A DNA stretch of 64,000 nucleotides. It comes from Aspergillus flavus. Its lineage: Eukaryota > Ascomycota > Eurotiomycetes > Eurotiales > Aspergillaceae. The position numbers were made by a program, and so were the translations under genes. The notes beneath the pieces are model-generated. The model was not told the origin of the DNA, made no database searches, and worked only from the letters and a program-made list of their open reading frames with translations. Positions 20,957 through 33,071 of the stretch are shown here, piece after piece (the stretch's first letter is position 1; every line of letters begins with the position of its first letter). The stretch is from assembly GCF_009017415.1 (NCBI RefSeq), contig NC_092405.1, positions 4,526,001 through 4,590,000 on the forward strand, read 5' to 3'.

Positions 20957-22766
20957 TCATGGCAAAGTACACTCCCAGTGATTGCCTCCAATGTAAGTAT
21001 TTCTCAGTGGGTACCTGTGTGATATTAATAACACAACTCATGTCTTCCATGGTTCAACTGAATCACGAACCTGCAATGACTACGCCGGATCGATATCCCA
21101 AGCTCTGGATTATCATCCACGTACTTTGTCCCCGTGATTGTCTCTGGGGCTACCCCGTGTTCCACCCAAGCCACCAACGCAGCCAAGATATTTTCATTCC
21201 CATTAAATGGCGTCATTGCTGGAGCAGGGCTACCACCCTGTCCAAATGCCCATGCGCCCGGCCCTGAGCTACAGTGGGACATGCCTGAGATGCGAAAAAA
21301 GCGGAAGAAGTTATCAAGCTCGGAGGAAGACATGTTCATAGCTGTCGCAAGATGATTGTAAAACCGCTCCGTGTTGAAGCTTGTTATCTTACCGTCCTGC
21401 TGCCCATGGAAGGTGATTATCTTTCCTCCTCGCTTTTCGTAGTTTGATAGGTCGTTCGGCCAGGTCCTGATATTCTGCGGATTCAAGTCATCCGCGACCT
21501 TTGCGTCGTGGATATCAAACTCAGCTGGATCCCAAGACGGGTTATAAACCACGTATTGAAACCATTCCTTAACATCATGCCTAAGTACACGATCACATTG
21601 AGATTAGGTGGACTTACTTTAGAATAACGGAATGGCTTCCCTGTATAAAGCTGGTCTGCGGCCTCTAGCTCGCTCCCTGGTTGCATTGCTGGGAATATCA
21701 GTTGTCCATCTTCGCCGTACATCGGACTAAAGACCTTCCGCACGATCTCTACTTGCGCAGGGCTGAGACAATTATTTATTCTATCGTCCGTACACTTTAA
21801 TGCTTCTGGACAGAAATTGCACAAAGAGGGATCCTCGATGATTCCGTCATTGACACAGTCAAGTGTATCGCACTGTGTCAATACCTCCGCGTGGATCAGA
21901 TCCTTCCATGTGGATACACTTATGAAGTCAGTAGAGTTAGCGGAGCCAGTAATTGGGAAGAAACTTGCTCTCCAAGAGACAAGACTGTTGAAGTCCACTG
22001 CCGGTGAGCCCGCGATAATGCCGTCGAAGTCGTCTGGGAATTCCACTGCAGAATTAATGCCTTGCCGTCCACCCAAGGAGCAGCCCAGATAGTATGACTT
22101 CCTATGAGGTTCTCCATAGAACGCTTGAGTGATTTCTTTGCCTATCACTGTGCTAAGATGAAGTCTGCTAACAGTCAGCTTTCTAGACCTGCATGGACAC
22201 AATGCGACAACATGACATACGCTCTCCAAGCAAAATCCGCAAGAACATCCGAGTTCTGGTAAAACGAGGCAGCAGTCGTGCCATTGTGTCCGTTATTCGA
22301 CCCGACAACGGCGAATCCATTTGCGGCCCCGTACGCAAGATCCTCATATTTTATACCTGTTCAGTCAGCGTTATCAGGACACTGTGATAATTACAGACCT
22401 CTGTTGACTAGGGGGTATCAACATACAACCATCGATACCACCATTTCCGGTCCCCAAAAACCTTCCCGTCCAATTTCTTGGGAGCCATATTTCTGTGGTA
22501 ACGCTCGATCTGTTGGACGTCTCCACGTATAATGCGACACGGCAAAGGTCCACTGTGACAACCTGATTCGGGCGAGCACATGTTGCATCATTGTACGGCA
22601 AACTGAGATTTGTCCCCGCGGGCACATATTCAGTGAACTCACGATGTGCGTTCGCAGCCCTCGTATCAGGTGAAAAAGCTTGGCATGAGGCTGGGAAGTC
22701 AGTCCCCACGGCCAAGGCGAGAGATAGATTTACGCCGAGGAGGGTTAGCCACAGCGAGACCTTCAT
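20957..22766 (-). CDS. Tannase/feruloyl esterase family, secreted (FaeB-like)
   Basis: Five exons (22766..22427, 22356..22221, 22164..21618, 21567..21071, 21014..20957) give 525 aa, close to the roughly 520 aa of Aspergillus FaeB/tannase proteins. A signal peptide covers residues 1-19. The family's CS-D-HC catalytic arrangement is visible: Cys187-Ser188 in GCSLGGRQG, Asp399 in FHGQQDGKIT and His439-Cys440 in GMSHCSSGPGAW. A calcium-loop-like Cys cluster (CDTLDCVND...CNFCPEALKC) and many N-glycosylation sequons are present. It would hydrolyse ester links of ferulic or gallic acid on plant polymers outside the cell. One donor is GTTCGT, which is unusual but gives the correct frame. Tannase and FaeB specificity cannot be separated from sequence by eye. 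Confidence 0.92.
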
Positions 22767-23562
22767 ATTTACCTTGGTGTCAATATGAATAGGTAGTCCT
22801 TTGGTTTCTCACTGTTCCTCGGGTGTGGTGAAGTCCGACCGTGGATATCAAAGCTACAACTCCAAAGAGGAAAGAAATGCGCAGAAAGAGTCGGTCCCTT
22901 GCGTTCGACGTGGCGCTGAGCTAACTAGTCTCGTCCTTGGCGGCTGATCACTACGATATGCGGATGCGGTAATCTGAAGAGCCGGTGATGCTCGTACACA
23001 TCGTGAGCAAACAGAGGTAAAGAAAATAAATGAGACAGTGATTCGCAGGTTGTGATTAAGAGGGGCGTCCAACTTCAGTTGCAATCGGTAGTAAAGGCAG
23101 AGGTATCAATCATGGTGCTCTACACATATTAGATTAACAAAATGCTTGGCAAGCAGCTTGATTGGGTAGATCAGCCTCGATCATAGAGTAGACGAAGCTT
23201 CTATACACAAATCCAAAGGGTACAGCAATGCGATGTAGGTATCAATGCTTCAAGGTCAGCTTACAGTGGGGCAAACTAAATCTACGGAGTACACTGTACG
23301 CCTCGCATCGCGGACCGGAGTGCGGATTAAGTGGTCTGTGTACACGGATTAGATTGTAGGGAATTGTTAATTAGTGATTACTAATAATTAAGCGTTGATA
23401 ATCGGGTCTGCACGAAGTTCAATCGAGGCTTAGGATTCGGCAGAAGACATGCATATCTCCACCCACAATATATTAACATGCTACTCCCGAGTACAGGCGC
23501 TAATTATAAGAATATAGGGTTAGCCGCCGTATGCAGTACCAAGCAACATCCTCACATCAACC
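22767..23562. other. Divergent promoter region, esterase and SDR genes
   Basis: No gene is seen. It contains TACGGAGTA at 23283..23291, and a TTAGCC motif (reverse of GGCTAA, the XlnR-type core) about 38 bp before the SDR start codon. Confidence 0.4.
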
Positions 23563-24787
23563 ATGATTCACAATATCCTCCTCACCGGTTCCTCGGGCTA
23601 TCTTGGGGGTACCCTGCTCGCGCGCCTCAAAAGGGCAGATTTACCTCCATACGGCAAGGTTTATGCTCTTGTTCGCTCTGAAAAGCAAGCCCGATGCGTG
23701 CAAGAATACGGCGCCGAGCCTTTGTTCTGCGATGTTGACGACCATGTTCAAATTACGACCGCCATTGTTGACAGAGAGATTTCTGTGATATATTTCCTCA
23801 TCGACGCTTACAATCAGACACGTCAGCAAGTGATGATCAGGGCCCTTGGAAAGGTAAAAGAACGCACGGGTAAAACTGTGCACTTCGTACATACTACTGG
23901 CGCCAAACAATTCAGTCGGCATGGGGGTGTTCAACATGACAGACCTTTACTTGATACCGACCCGATGCTCTATGACATCCAGAAAAGTGCTGCTCCTCCG
24001 TATAAGTGGTTTGCCCAGGTAAAAAGCTTCCTAATTCGGTGCATACAGCGACACGGTCGCTAATCTACTGAACAGGGTCTTAGAACGAATGTCGCAGTTA
24101 TTGACACCGCAGAGGAGAACGGAGTGCGAGGTTACATACTTGCTCCCTGCATAGTATATGGAGAGGGAGAGGGGTTCGGCAACCGCACTTCAATTCAGGA
24201 CGTTGCAGTCGTGAAAGCGGCGAAGAAGACTGGTCGAGTTTATAAGGTCGATTTAGATGATCCCGTAAGTTGCATGTGGATCATCATGGACTTTCTGTAA
24301 TTACGCTAACATGCCCGCCAGATCTGGCCTGTTTGCCACGTTAGTGACAATGCTGCCCTCTACTTGCAGATCCTACGGCAAATCTTGCTCGGTAGCGATA
24401 TCGGATATAACAAGGACGGGTTTTTCCTTGCTGCTTCTGGAAGTATAGCCTGGAATGACATCTATGATGCTTTTGCGAAAGCTCTCGCAAGACGTGGTGT
24501 GGTTGATGATAGTACGGTAGAACAGGCAGACGAAACAGCCCTGAAGGGAATGGCTGAAGCACTCGGGGTGGACCCATCTATTGTGCCTTTTCAGGTCGGT
24601 GGCAAGTATGTAACTCGCTATCCTCGATCCTATCTTCAAATAATTATTAACGTACTCCAGGTGTACCTTTACTGCAGTCCATGGCAAGCAGATCGGCTGG
24701 CAGCCGCAATACCCACCCGAGCATATACTCGAAGCGGCAGATGCCGAGGTCGAACTGATTCTGAAGAGTCTGGAGCTTGACAGTTAA
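23563..24787 (+). CDS. Extended SDR, NAD-dependent epimerase/dehydratase-like
   Basis: Four exons (23563..24018, 24076..24264, 24322..24605, 24661..24787) give 351 aa. The Rossmann fingerprint is at the N-terminus: NILLTGSSGYLGGTLLARL. The HTTGAK strand near residue 110 is where SDRs place the active-site Ser/Thr. The central block YILAPCIVYGEGEGFGNR is typical of extended SDRs related to sugar-nucleotide epimerases, and the C-terminal WPVCHVSDNAALYLQI matches the atypical-SDR substrate region. A canonical YxxxK is not obvious, so catalytic type is uncertain. It lies head to head with the secreted esterase; whether it shares regulation with the plant-polysaccharide genes is inference from position. 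Confidence 0.85.
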
Positions 24788-25198
24788 AGGGGAGCTATTC
24801 GGTAATTTCACAGCTAAGCGCACATGGACATTGATAGACTTCAAAGTTTACATGAATGGATTTAATGGAAGAATTACGAGAACTTCATTGGCAAATTTAA
24901 GGGACTGTAGCTACGTGAGCTATATTCATGCTATGTCTATGCTGCAGCTCTCCCGGTAGACACTACATCAAACTAAAGCTGGAACAATAGTAGACAGAAT
25001 TCACTTTATCTGAAATGGGTCTATGAGCCCCCTAATAGGTCGACCTACAGGCCAGGGGAATTCATGAGGAGCATTCCTCTATATCTACAAAGGCTGAACA
25101 TTCCTCGTCGAAACAAGCCTATTTCCTGGCTTTAATTTGCAAATCAAGCTCAAGCACCTAACGTGAAATTCGTTAGGTCAAACTAGGAGGCTATGGTA
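24788..25198. other. Intergenic, convergent 3' ends
   Basis: No gene or repeat recognised between the SDR stop and the GH28 stop. Confidence 0.45.
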
Positions 25199-26473
25199 TT
25201 ACCCAGATGCACCTGAGCTACAGGTGACGCCAAGGTCAGAAGGAGTGTTGCCACACAGGATCTTCGCATCCCCTGAAGGAGCCTTCACCTCAAAGCCACT
25301 GATAGTGACATCGCAGGTGCCCTTGGACCCACAGTTCAGATTAGCTACCACAGGGTCCTCCTTATCACTCGTGGTGCCCGTGAAGCCCTTAACGACAATT
25401 CCTTCCAGCACTGCGTCGCCGGGGTTTTCTTCACAATATGTGTCATCTTCGCCATAACAGCTTTGAATCTGGAAGGCATAATCACAGCCATCGACAATAA
25501 AATCCTCGAATGTGGCGTTCTTCACCGTTGATAGGCCATGGTCTCCACCGCTGGGGTAGGTTTTGATGCCTGCTGCCTTGCTCGAGTTGATCATTGTAAT
25601 GTTGCGGGCATAAACATTCTGGACGGTATCGTCGCTAGACTTTCCAAGCGAGCCCACCGAAATGCCATGGGATCCTGTACAAGACACATTCTCAACAGTT
25701 ACATAATTTGCGCCCGGTTTGAACGCCACGCAGTCATCGTCGTTCGTGATAGCGACCGATGAGATTGTCACGTATGTGCTGGCGCCTATGTCAAAGGCAT
25801 CCGTATTCTTTGGAAGATTGTCCGAATTTGAGGTAGCATCCATAGTCAGACTTGTAAACTGGGCATTTGATGTGTCACCTTTGACGGAAATAAACACATT
25901 GGGAGGGTTCTTTTGTCGAAGACCGGACACCTCGATATTGCTGCCGCCGGTGATATAAAGCAGGGTCGGGCGCTTGTAGCTGCTGTCTTCAGCGAATTTA
26001 TCCCACCTGCGTAAGCGAGTTAGTCATTATCTAGAGAGATAATAGTGACAAGCAACGTACGACTCTTGCCCATTCCCATCAATCACCCCAGAGCCCGTTA
26101 CCGAGCGAAGCTTCAACCCGTCAATGTCCGAGACACTGATCATGGCCGTCTTTCCATTCCAGTAATCTGTGGAACTGGTGAACTGGAGCAAACCTTCCAC
26201 CTGGAAGTCACAGTTTGAGCAACCCTTAAAATCAAGTACACTATTCAAGTAATACGTCGTATCGGCCGGGATAACGATCGTACCTCCGTCACCGCATGAT
26301 GTGATTGCCTCCTGGATTGCCGGAACGTCATCGGTTGAGGAGCTTCCACCAGCAGTGGGAGTGCAAGCAGCACGAGGCTTGATAGTCCTATCGGGGGATG
26401 TTTCGCTTCTCGATGGGGCAGCTCTGCTGAGGCCAACTAGCGACAGCAGGAAAATGCTATTGAGGCTGATCAT
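25199..26473 (-). CDS. xghA: GH28 glycosidase, xylogalacturonan hydrolase-like, secreted
   Basis: Two exons (26473..26061 and 26006..25199) give 406 aa. The first ATG after the leader is at 26473, followed by signal peptide MISLNSIFLLSLVGLSRAAP. GH28 active-site motifs are present in order: NTDAFDIG (Asp207), NDDDCVAFKPG (Asp228/Asp229), GSHGISVGSLG (His251) and AGIKTY (Lys of the RIK-type site). The CVAFKPG and GIKTYP variants differ from endopolygalacturonases (which have CIAINSG and RIKT) and resemble Aspergillus XghA, which cuts xylose-substituted galacturonan. The parallel beta-helix C-terminus contains paired Cys. It is transcribed divergently from the pectin methylesterase over a 623-bp shared promoter. 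An exo-acting GH28 is the main alternative. Confidence 0.9.
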
Positions 26474-27096
26474 TTTCGCACTGATCACACAAGGCTCACA
26501 AATGCTTATTTCCAGTTTGCACCACTGAAGAATCCCGTCGAGCAATGCCAAATATATAGTTCAAGGACGCAAAATTCATCGCCTTCAATTACAATAACGT
26601 CTCACCATTGCGCCGGTCCTGTGAATCACATGTACCATGTCGAACACGAGGCATGTCCAGGACTCCGGGTAGGGCGGCCTGTTTGACGGAGAAACTACTT
26701 GTTCGTAGAGATTGTCCGTGACATCCGGGGAATGCCTGAAGCTTGTTTTGTTTAAATTGCCCTAGAGTCTCCAACCGAGATTAGGGGAATTGATCGTCGT
26801 CCGGGGAAGATTACATTGGGCGGGAATAGTCCGGCTAAATGAGCACCCGCTTTTAACCTGTGGGGACTCCGCGAACTCCGGGACTTGTACTTTGCCGATT
26901 GATGGAAGAATTCTGGAATATCTGATCATATCTGAATACGATTTAGAGCCCATGATAGGCATGTGAGACAATGTCTCAGGTTGTGTCCCGAACACGTCGT
27001 GCAGGGTTTATAATCATGCCCATGAACATCATTACCAGTTGGGTACAGCATTGCTTATATCCCGATCCACCTATCTCCTTTGTACGCTGACCTAAC
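26474..27096. promoter_or_regulatory. Shared divergent promoter, GH28 and pectin methylesterase
   Basis: This 623-bp interval separates two divergent pectinase genes. Sequence shows three CreA-type SYGGRG matches (CCGGGG at 26725..26730 and 26801..26806, GTGGGG at 26860..26865) and one XlnR-type GGCTAAA at 26833..26839. TATA-like elements lie at 27055..27060 (about 40 bp before the esterase ATG) and at 26553..26558 on the minus strand (about 80 bp before the GH28 ATG). The motifs are short, so binding is inferred. The pattern fits carbon-catabolite repression of both genes. Confidence 0.55.
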
Positions 27097-28209
27097 ATGC
27101 ACGGTTCCCTCCTGAAACTTGCTCTATTGAGCTTCAGTCTCGCTAGTTCTGCAGCTGTGCTACCCAGGGACACAGGTCGAACCAGTGCGCCATCTGGATG
27201 TTCTACGGTGGGCACGTCTGGCGATTATTCAACCATCGGCGATGCTCTCACTGCTCTAGGCTCATCGACGGCGGACGCATGTATTTACATTGCCGCTGGC
27301 ACGTACGAGGAGCAGCTGGTTATTAACTATGCGGGCCACTTGACATTATACGGAGAGACAACAGATACACAAACCTATAAGCAGAATACCGTCACCATCA
27401 CTCATACCATATCATCTCCGGAGGCTGGTTCCCTCGATAACAGTGCCACTGTCAATATCAAGTCGGACTTGGTTTCGGTGTACAATATCAATATAGCGAA
27501 TGGATATGGGTCAGGCGCGCAGGCCGTTGCGTAAGCGTTTACTCTTTTCCACTGTCCGTAGGAGAAGCCATAGAGAGATCTAACGCACAGCTGTTACCGA
27601 TATTAGCCTCGTCGCAAATGCCGACCAACTTGGCTTTTATGCATGCCAATTCACAGGGTATCAGGATACTTTGTATGCCAAAGCCGGCCATCAGTACTAT
27701 ATCAATTCTCGGATTGAAGGTGCGTTTTTCGTGGTCATTTTTCATTTAACCAGATCTAGACTGGAGTTAATATCATACCAGGAGCTGTCGATTATATCTT
27801 TGGCGACGCATCTGCCTGGTTTGAAAATTGCGATATAGTCTCGAATGGTGCTGGTTACATCACCGCCATGTCGCGTGAGACCACTTCGGACACTGCTTGG
27901 TATGCCATTGACCACTGCAACATCAAGGCAGCGTCGGGAGTGGATCTGACTGGCGATGTATACCTGGGCCGACCCTGGCGCGTCCTCGCCCGCGTGATCT
28001 ATCAGTACTCAGTCCTACCGGACATTATTAACGCCAAAGGTTGGCATTCTATGGCGGATGGTGCGACGCCTCTCTATTATGAGTTCAACAATACTGGTGC
28101 TGGATCCGACACATCGGACCGAGAGTATCTAAGTACCATTGATGCTCCTGTGGCCAAGGAAACAGTTTTAGGAGACGACTATAAAAATTGGGTTGATTCA
28201 AGCTATTAG
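27097..28209 (+). CDS. Pectin methylesterase (CE8), secreted
   Basis: Three exons (27097..27530, 27607..27719, 27782..28209) give 324 aa. Signal peptide MHGSLLKLALLSFSLASSAA is followed by the mature domain starting near residue 36 (CSTVGTSGDYSTIGDAL). Catalytic residues are in GYQDTLYA (Asp165) and GAVDYIFGDASAWF (Asp186), with the conserved Arg in YLGRPWRVLARV. It removes methyl groups from homogalacturonan, making pectin accessible to GH28 and lyase enzymes. It is divergent from the xylogalacturonan hydrolase gene and 533 bp upstream of a Zn2Cys6 regulator in the same orientation. Length and motif order match fungal CE8 enzymes, and all catalytic residues are present. Confidence 0.94.
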
Positions 28210-28742
28210 TCCGATAAACTATAGTCAGTTCGAGATATAAAATGTGGACGTAGCTCTAGCAGCAGAATTTGTTTACAGTAGACCCTAGTATTCTCCTCTT
28301 ATAAAATGTAGTCATGAACTCTAGCTGAGTCGGCTCGGAGATATATTTTCATGAGATGTGATGCACTTGAGTAATACCACAGCCTTTTCCCCCTGAGTGA
28401 TTGCTTCTACGTCGAGCGATTTGGGCAGGTACCGGCTTTTGTTTTTTTTGCTGCAAAGTCAAAAATGTGTATTAGATTCGCGGTTTCGCCTGGAGTCGCT
28501 CCTTGATCTCGGGAATGAAAAGTGAATGAGTTGATGGTTTGCTGCCTCGACACCTCAGGCATGGAGGCATGACTCCTCTGTTTATACGGAACGCCCATTG
28601 GTCATCTTGCTTCAAGAGTGGAGCATGGTGCGTCTTGGCTGCCGAGAGAGGGATAGTGATGGCCACGGTTGACTCTTGCCGGCCCTAAATCTTCACTCCT
28701 ACAACCTCTAACGGCACACTCCCCTTGGCATGAATCACCTCG
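28210..28742. other. Intergenic before Zn2Cys6 regulator
   Basis: No gene is seen. It contains a short T run near 28440. Confidence 0.45.
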
Positions 28743-30318
28743 ATGGACGGGTCTTCCTCGACTTACGCCACAGAATCATGCTGGACTTGTCGTCGCCGTC
28801 GCAGAAGATGCGATCGCTTGCTGCCAGTATGTCAGAAGTGTGAGATAATGCAAGATCAATGCCTCGGGTACGCCAAGGAACGACCCCTCCGGTGGACGAA
28901 TAGCGTCGCCAGTCGCGGCAAATGGATGGGGAAGACCGTGCCAAGCGTCGGATCACCAATGTCAATCGGTCGGTTACTAATTGACCCTGGTTTGCAAGAT
29001 CTAACGCGGCCAATGCGAGAGTATATCGCATATTGTACGTAGATTCACCCAACGTGGCAAGGGAACATACTGATAGTGGTGTGTAGTCGAGCGAAATTGC
29101 AGTCCAGAGTGTGTGATATATGACCTAGGGCCCAATAATCCATTCAAAGAATTTATGAGCCTGATCCCATCCAGTCGGGGCCTTTGTCATATCATGGTTT
29201 CCATTGCAGCGCTACACCAGGCGCAGCGGGAGTTGAGTAATAGCCGATTAATTGGCAACGAGCAGTTTCTTGGAGAACTGGACACCGTGGAAGGGGCAAG
29301 AAACTCACCCCGATTCTACGAATATCTCTATCACAAACAGCAGGCTCTTTATCTGTTGAGAACTAGGTACCACGAGGCACCGTATCAAGACTCGTACGGG
29401 GTTATTGCTTCAGTCTTCCTGTTCATTTGGCTGGCGTGTTTAGAAAGCGGGAGAAACACCTGGGCATATCATCTCAATGGATTAAAAGAGATTATGCAGG
29501 CCCAGATCCTGTCCATGGACCTAGCGCAGTCGACAAGCTTAACGGCGGCATTTTCCCGATTTTATGAATATTTCGACACGAGCTATGCCATGTTAGTACA
29601 AACCATCTTCCCCTTTCAACCAGTGTATGCCTAACATCTCAGCTTCGAAATTCTTGGGTCAACATTGGTGAAATCCAAACAGCAATATCAACCTCTCTTC
29701 ACTTCAATACCAATCATTGAAATCCTTAAACGCTCCGAATCCCTAACATGGACGGGTTGTCCGGCAGACCTCCTTTACATACTGTCATCCGTCAACTCCG
29801 CCTGTTCAGGCCCTGTCCCCCCAGACCCGAACGTTATAGCCCACCTGTTCTCTCAGGTCGAGACCTTCTCGCCTCAAAAATGGGCTTTTGCAACTTCTAA
29901 TGTGTCTCACCTGACCGTCCGATATCATGTAGCATGCATATACAAAGCCGCCGCATTGATCTACATGTCGCAAGCCTTTTCCCACAAATCCCAGCAGTAT
30001 TACTTAGCCAAATGGCACATACTCGGCTCACTTGATTCCATCATCGCACATTTCACATCGGTCGGCCCCGGGAACATTCATTTCAAAGGGCTGTTATGGC
30101 CGGCGTTCATCATTGGTGCTGAGGCACGAACTGAGCACCAGAGATCAGCGATTATGGAGGTGTTGGACCATTTGTGGAGGCTTTGGCGCGCTCAGAATGT
30201 AGTATACGCGTTGGAAATTCTTAAGAAGATTTGGGAAGGACAGACCACTCCTGAGGGAGCATCACAGCCTTGGATTGCATATTTGTATGAACAAGGGGAA
30301 AATTGGATTTTTGTCTAG
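28743..30318 (+). CDS. Zn2Cys6 transcription factor next to the pectinase genes
   Basis: Three exons (28743..29034, 29087..29591, 29643..30318) give 490 aa. The binuclear zinc cluster occupies residues 13-40, CWTCRRRRRRCDRLLPVCQK then CEIMQDQC, with C-x2-C-x6-C-x6-C-x2-C-x6-C spacing. A Fungal_trans_2-type regulatory region follows, starting with EYIAYFERNCSPECVIYDL, restored by splicing at 29034/29087. No acidic activation stretch is obvious. The gene directly follows the pectin methylesterase in the same orientation, so local control of the pectinase pair is a reasonable hypothesis but not shown. GaaR and RhaR, the known pectin regulators, could not be matched to it by eye. Confidence 0.88.
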
Positions 30319-31036
30319 TGCTAGGTCGAGGACTTCATATGGCAACTGCCCAGTTTTCTGATCTTTGGGATGTTTCATGTCCTGCCAGTGTAGCTTATTA
30401 TCTCATGTACATATTATTTAGGTCATATACCCCTGGAAATACACTAGTCCTCACAGCTGGGATATGGTCTGTCGGTGTTATAGTTACCCGTAGTATTTTT
30501 GATCGAGTTTCCTGAAATGTCTAAGTACTAAATTTTTCCCATCGCGTCTGGGGACATGTACGGAGGAATTTCCCAGGGGAATATCTAGGGTAGAATTATG
30601 TGGAGAAGGGGTTTGGGTACCATATAGGAATTATTCTGTACACCATGGAATTTGAGAGTGCAAGAACAAGCATAATCTACTCAGCGTGGGAATATGCTAC
30701 CGGGACATGGTTACTATTTGGCAATACTTCATGGCTCTAGGTTTAGCTTCGAAATTTGGCGAATGTGCCGATTTATATCTCCTTTCAGGAGTGGCTCACC
30801 TTAGATTGCTGTTCGCAAGTTCTCCTCGCTTGTCTTGCGGGATATGTGGGTGCAAAATAAGCTCGGGAAAATAGGAAGATAACCGTGGTTTGAAACAACT
30901 TAGTATATTGCGTAGAACCAAATTAATAAATCATGATTTCATCCCTTACAAGGGTAAAGACTAGATTAAGCACGATATTCAGACGTAAAGACATAATTTA
31001 TCAGGCGTCTGGGCATATAAACCCCACCAATGGATC
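30319..31036. other. Intergenic, convergent 3' ends
   Basis: No gene recognised between the Zn2Cys6 regulator stop and the dioxygenase stop. Confidence 0.45.
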
Positions 31037-32056
31037 CTATTGTACTGCCCTCTCCCAGATGCCATCCACATCCTCATCCGGGCTCATATTATCGACAATG
31101 CCCAGTGCCGTGGTCGGCTTCTTGTAACCCAGCAGTTCCAGCATCTTGGGACTCATTTCGCGAACTTTGCTTCTTGGAATAGCAAGAAATTGGTTCTCCT
31201 CGGTGCGGAGATGGCCGCGAATAAAGAATAAGCTGTGCATCGTTCGGACAGAATCAGGCACAGAATTATGCCCGCCGCCATGGAAGGCCGAAGCGAGAAA
31301 GATCAAAGCCGAGCCGGGCGACATTTCTGTTCAGTTAACATGCGCCTCTTATTGTATCGTGTCTCACGCAGATAGGGATTAAATACCTGCAAAGCAAACC
31401 TCATCGGCCCGAGCCCACCGGTCATCATCCCATTTATGACTTCCTGGGACGAACATTGTTCCCCCGTTTTCCCTCGTCACATCACACCCGGCGATTAAAC
31501 ACCCAAACTGGCTCGCCTGCTTGAAGCTCCATGGGACAAATGGATTCCGCGTGTGGCGGATATTGTGAACGTTATCGTCACGGTGCAGGAGCTGCCTCGG
31601 GGCTCCGTAGCCGATGTTCATCGATACGCTGAGACTCAGCAACGGGTCAAGCGTATTGGGCTCGGCGTTGCCCTCGCGGTATAGAACAAAGTCATCGCGG
31701 AGGATTCGCTGTCGCAATTGTTCGAGAACCGGGTGTTCGCAGATTTGCGCGATCGTTTTGGATTTCCCAACTAGCCCTGGGATAAGTGTTGTCTGCGGAG
31801 GAATCGTGGTAAATGCATCGCCATCAACAGTGGGGTCGAGGTGACGCCGGTGCTTTTGTTTCCAGGGTTTGAGGTCCTGTTCGATCGCGGATAATTCGTC
31901 CTTCGAAACAAGATCTGTGAGGATTACACCGCCGTCCCGTTCGAGGATTGCGAGAATGTATTCAATCGGGGTTGTGGAAGGGACCTTTTCTATGGATGCT
32001 GTGGGTTGGTATGAGGGATCGATTGGGGCTGGTACTGGGAGTGGAAGCCGAGTCAT
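31037..32056 (-). CDS. Phytanoyl-CoA dioxygenase (PhyH)-type Fe(II)/2-oxoglutarate oxygenase
   Basis: Two exons (32056..31387 and 31326..31037) give 319 aa. The iron-binding facial triad is visible as His158-x-Asp160 in LLHRDD and a distal His in FHGGGHNS (His239 most likely), with ENGGTMFVPGSHKW between them, a PhyH family signature. No targeting signal is seen, and the C-terminus is not peroxisomal. The family includes fungal secondary-metabolite oxygenases (for example FtmF and EasH) as well as phytanoyl-CoA hydroxylase. No polyketide synthase or NRPS gene lies in the window, so a biosynthetic cluster role is not supported here. It looks intact. Confidence 0.9.
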
Positions 32057-33071
32057 GGTTATTTTGTGATTTCGATGCGATGGTCAGTAGTAATTGTTCT
32101 TCTCTCATTCCAGCTTTGATAGCTTGTCAAAGATAGACAAATATCGTTCTTAAGCAGATTGGATCCCCGCATTGAACAGAGTCGACTGCGGGGGATATGA
32201 TATGTGGTGCTCTCATTTTTTATACCGCTTTGGGAAATTCCGAGGCTCGCCATTCTCGGCGTACGCCATCAGTCGATAAAATCTATAATGACCCCAGCAT
32301 TGTGCGGCTGTCAGTACTTCCGATAGGCTACCTATGTTATATAGGATAGTAGATTGCTTCATGCTTTTGTGAGACCGCTCTTCCCAGGTTATATATAACC
32401 ACTTGAGCCGGACCGGTACCGACATCCATTGCTACAACAATTCCAAAGATACTAGAAAAACCATAAAAACGGAATATTGGTTGGCACTGATTGAAACGTA
32501 ACATAATTAAGACATCGAACTACCTATATAGCACGGTCAGTACACGGAGGTCTTGCTATCCCGGCATGAGCAAGTCTTTTATATACGGACACAAAAGGGA
32601 CAACATTATTCCTGCAGGCGGTTCAACCTCTTGCGTAATGTTTAGCATTTTTATAAGTCGCATATCAAACCCTACGCGCTCTTCCTCGCGCATTTTAGCT
32701 TCGTTTATGTCGATGTCTAGGCCCTATACAAGATTTAATAAGCTAATTTAATAAAAAATAATAAAATAAAAATAGACGGACGGACGGCAGAAGATACAGG
32801 CGCTGTGGGTCATGAAGACACCGGTAGTTTCAACTTGCTAGTAGAGAGTGAGTTAGTCTCCTGCAAGTTTCGCGTCTTGGGCCCCGAATGAGGGAAAGTA
32901 CCATGCAGATTGCTCCCAGCAGCTTCAGTGCGGATGAAATCGCCCCCATATATAGCCCTCCACGCGTCTTGGCGCCTTTATAAGGTCGAAAGACTCACGA
33001 TCGGCTCAAACAATTGCGTTTCATTTCAGATCTTAGGGAATCTATAAGGCAAACAGCTTGATCAGTCAGCT
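32057..33071. other. Intergenic, about 1 kb, A/T-rich
   Basis: No gene is seen. It contains several A/T-rich runs, the densest near 32740-32770 (aataaaaaataataaaa). Confidence 0.45.

Noticed and set aside
26810..26830. GaaR-type site (CCNCCAAT) in the pectinase promoter
   Set aside because: The segment attgggcggga is close but differs at a required position, so it was not called.
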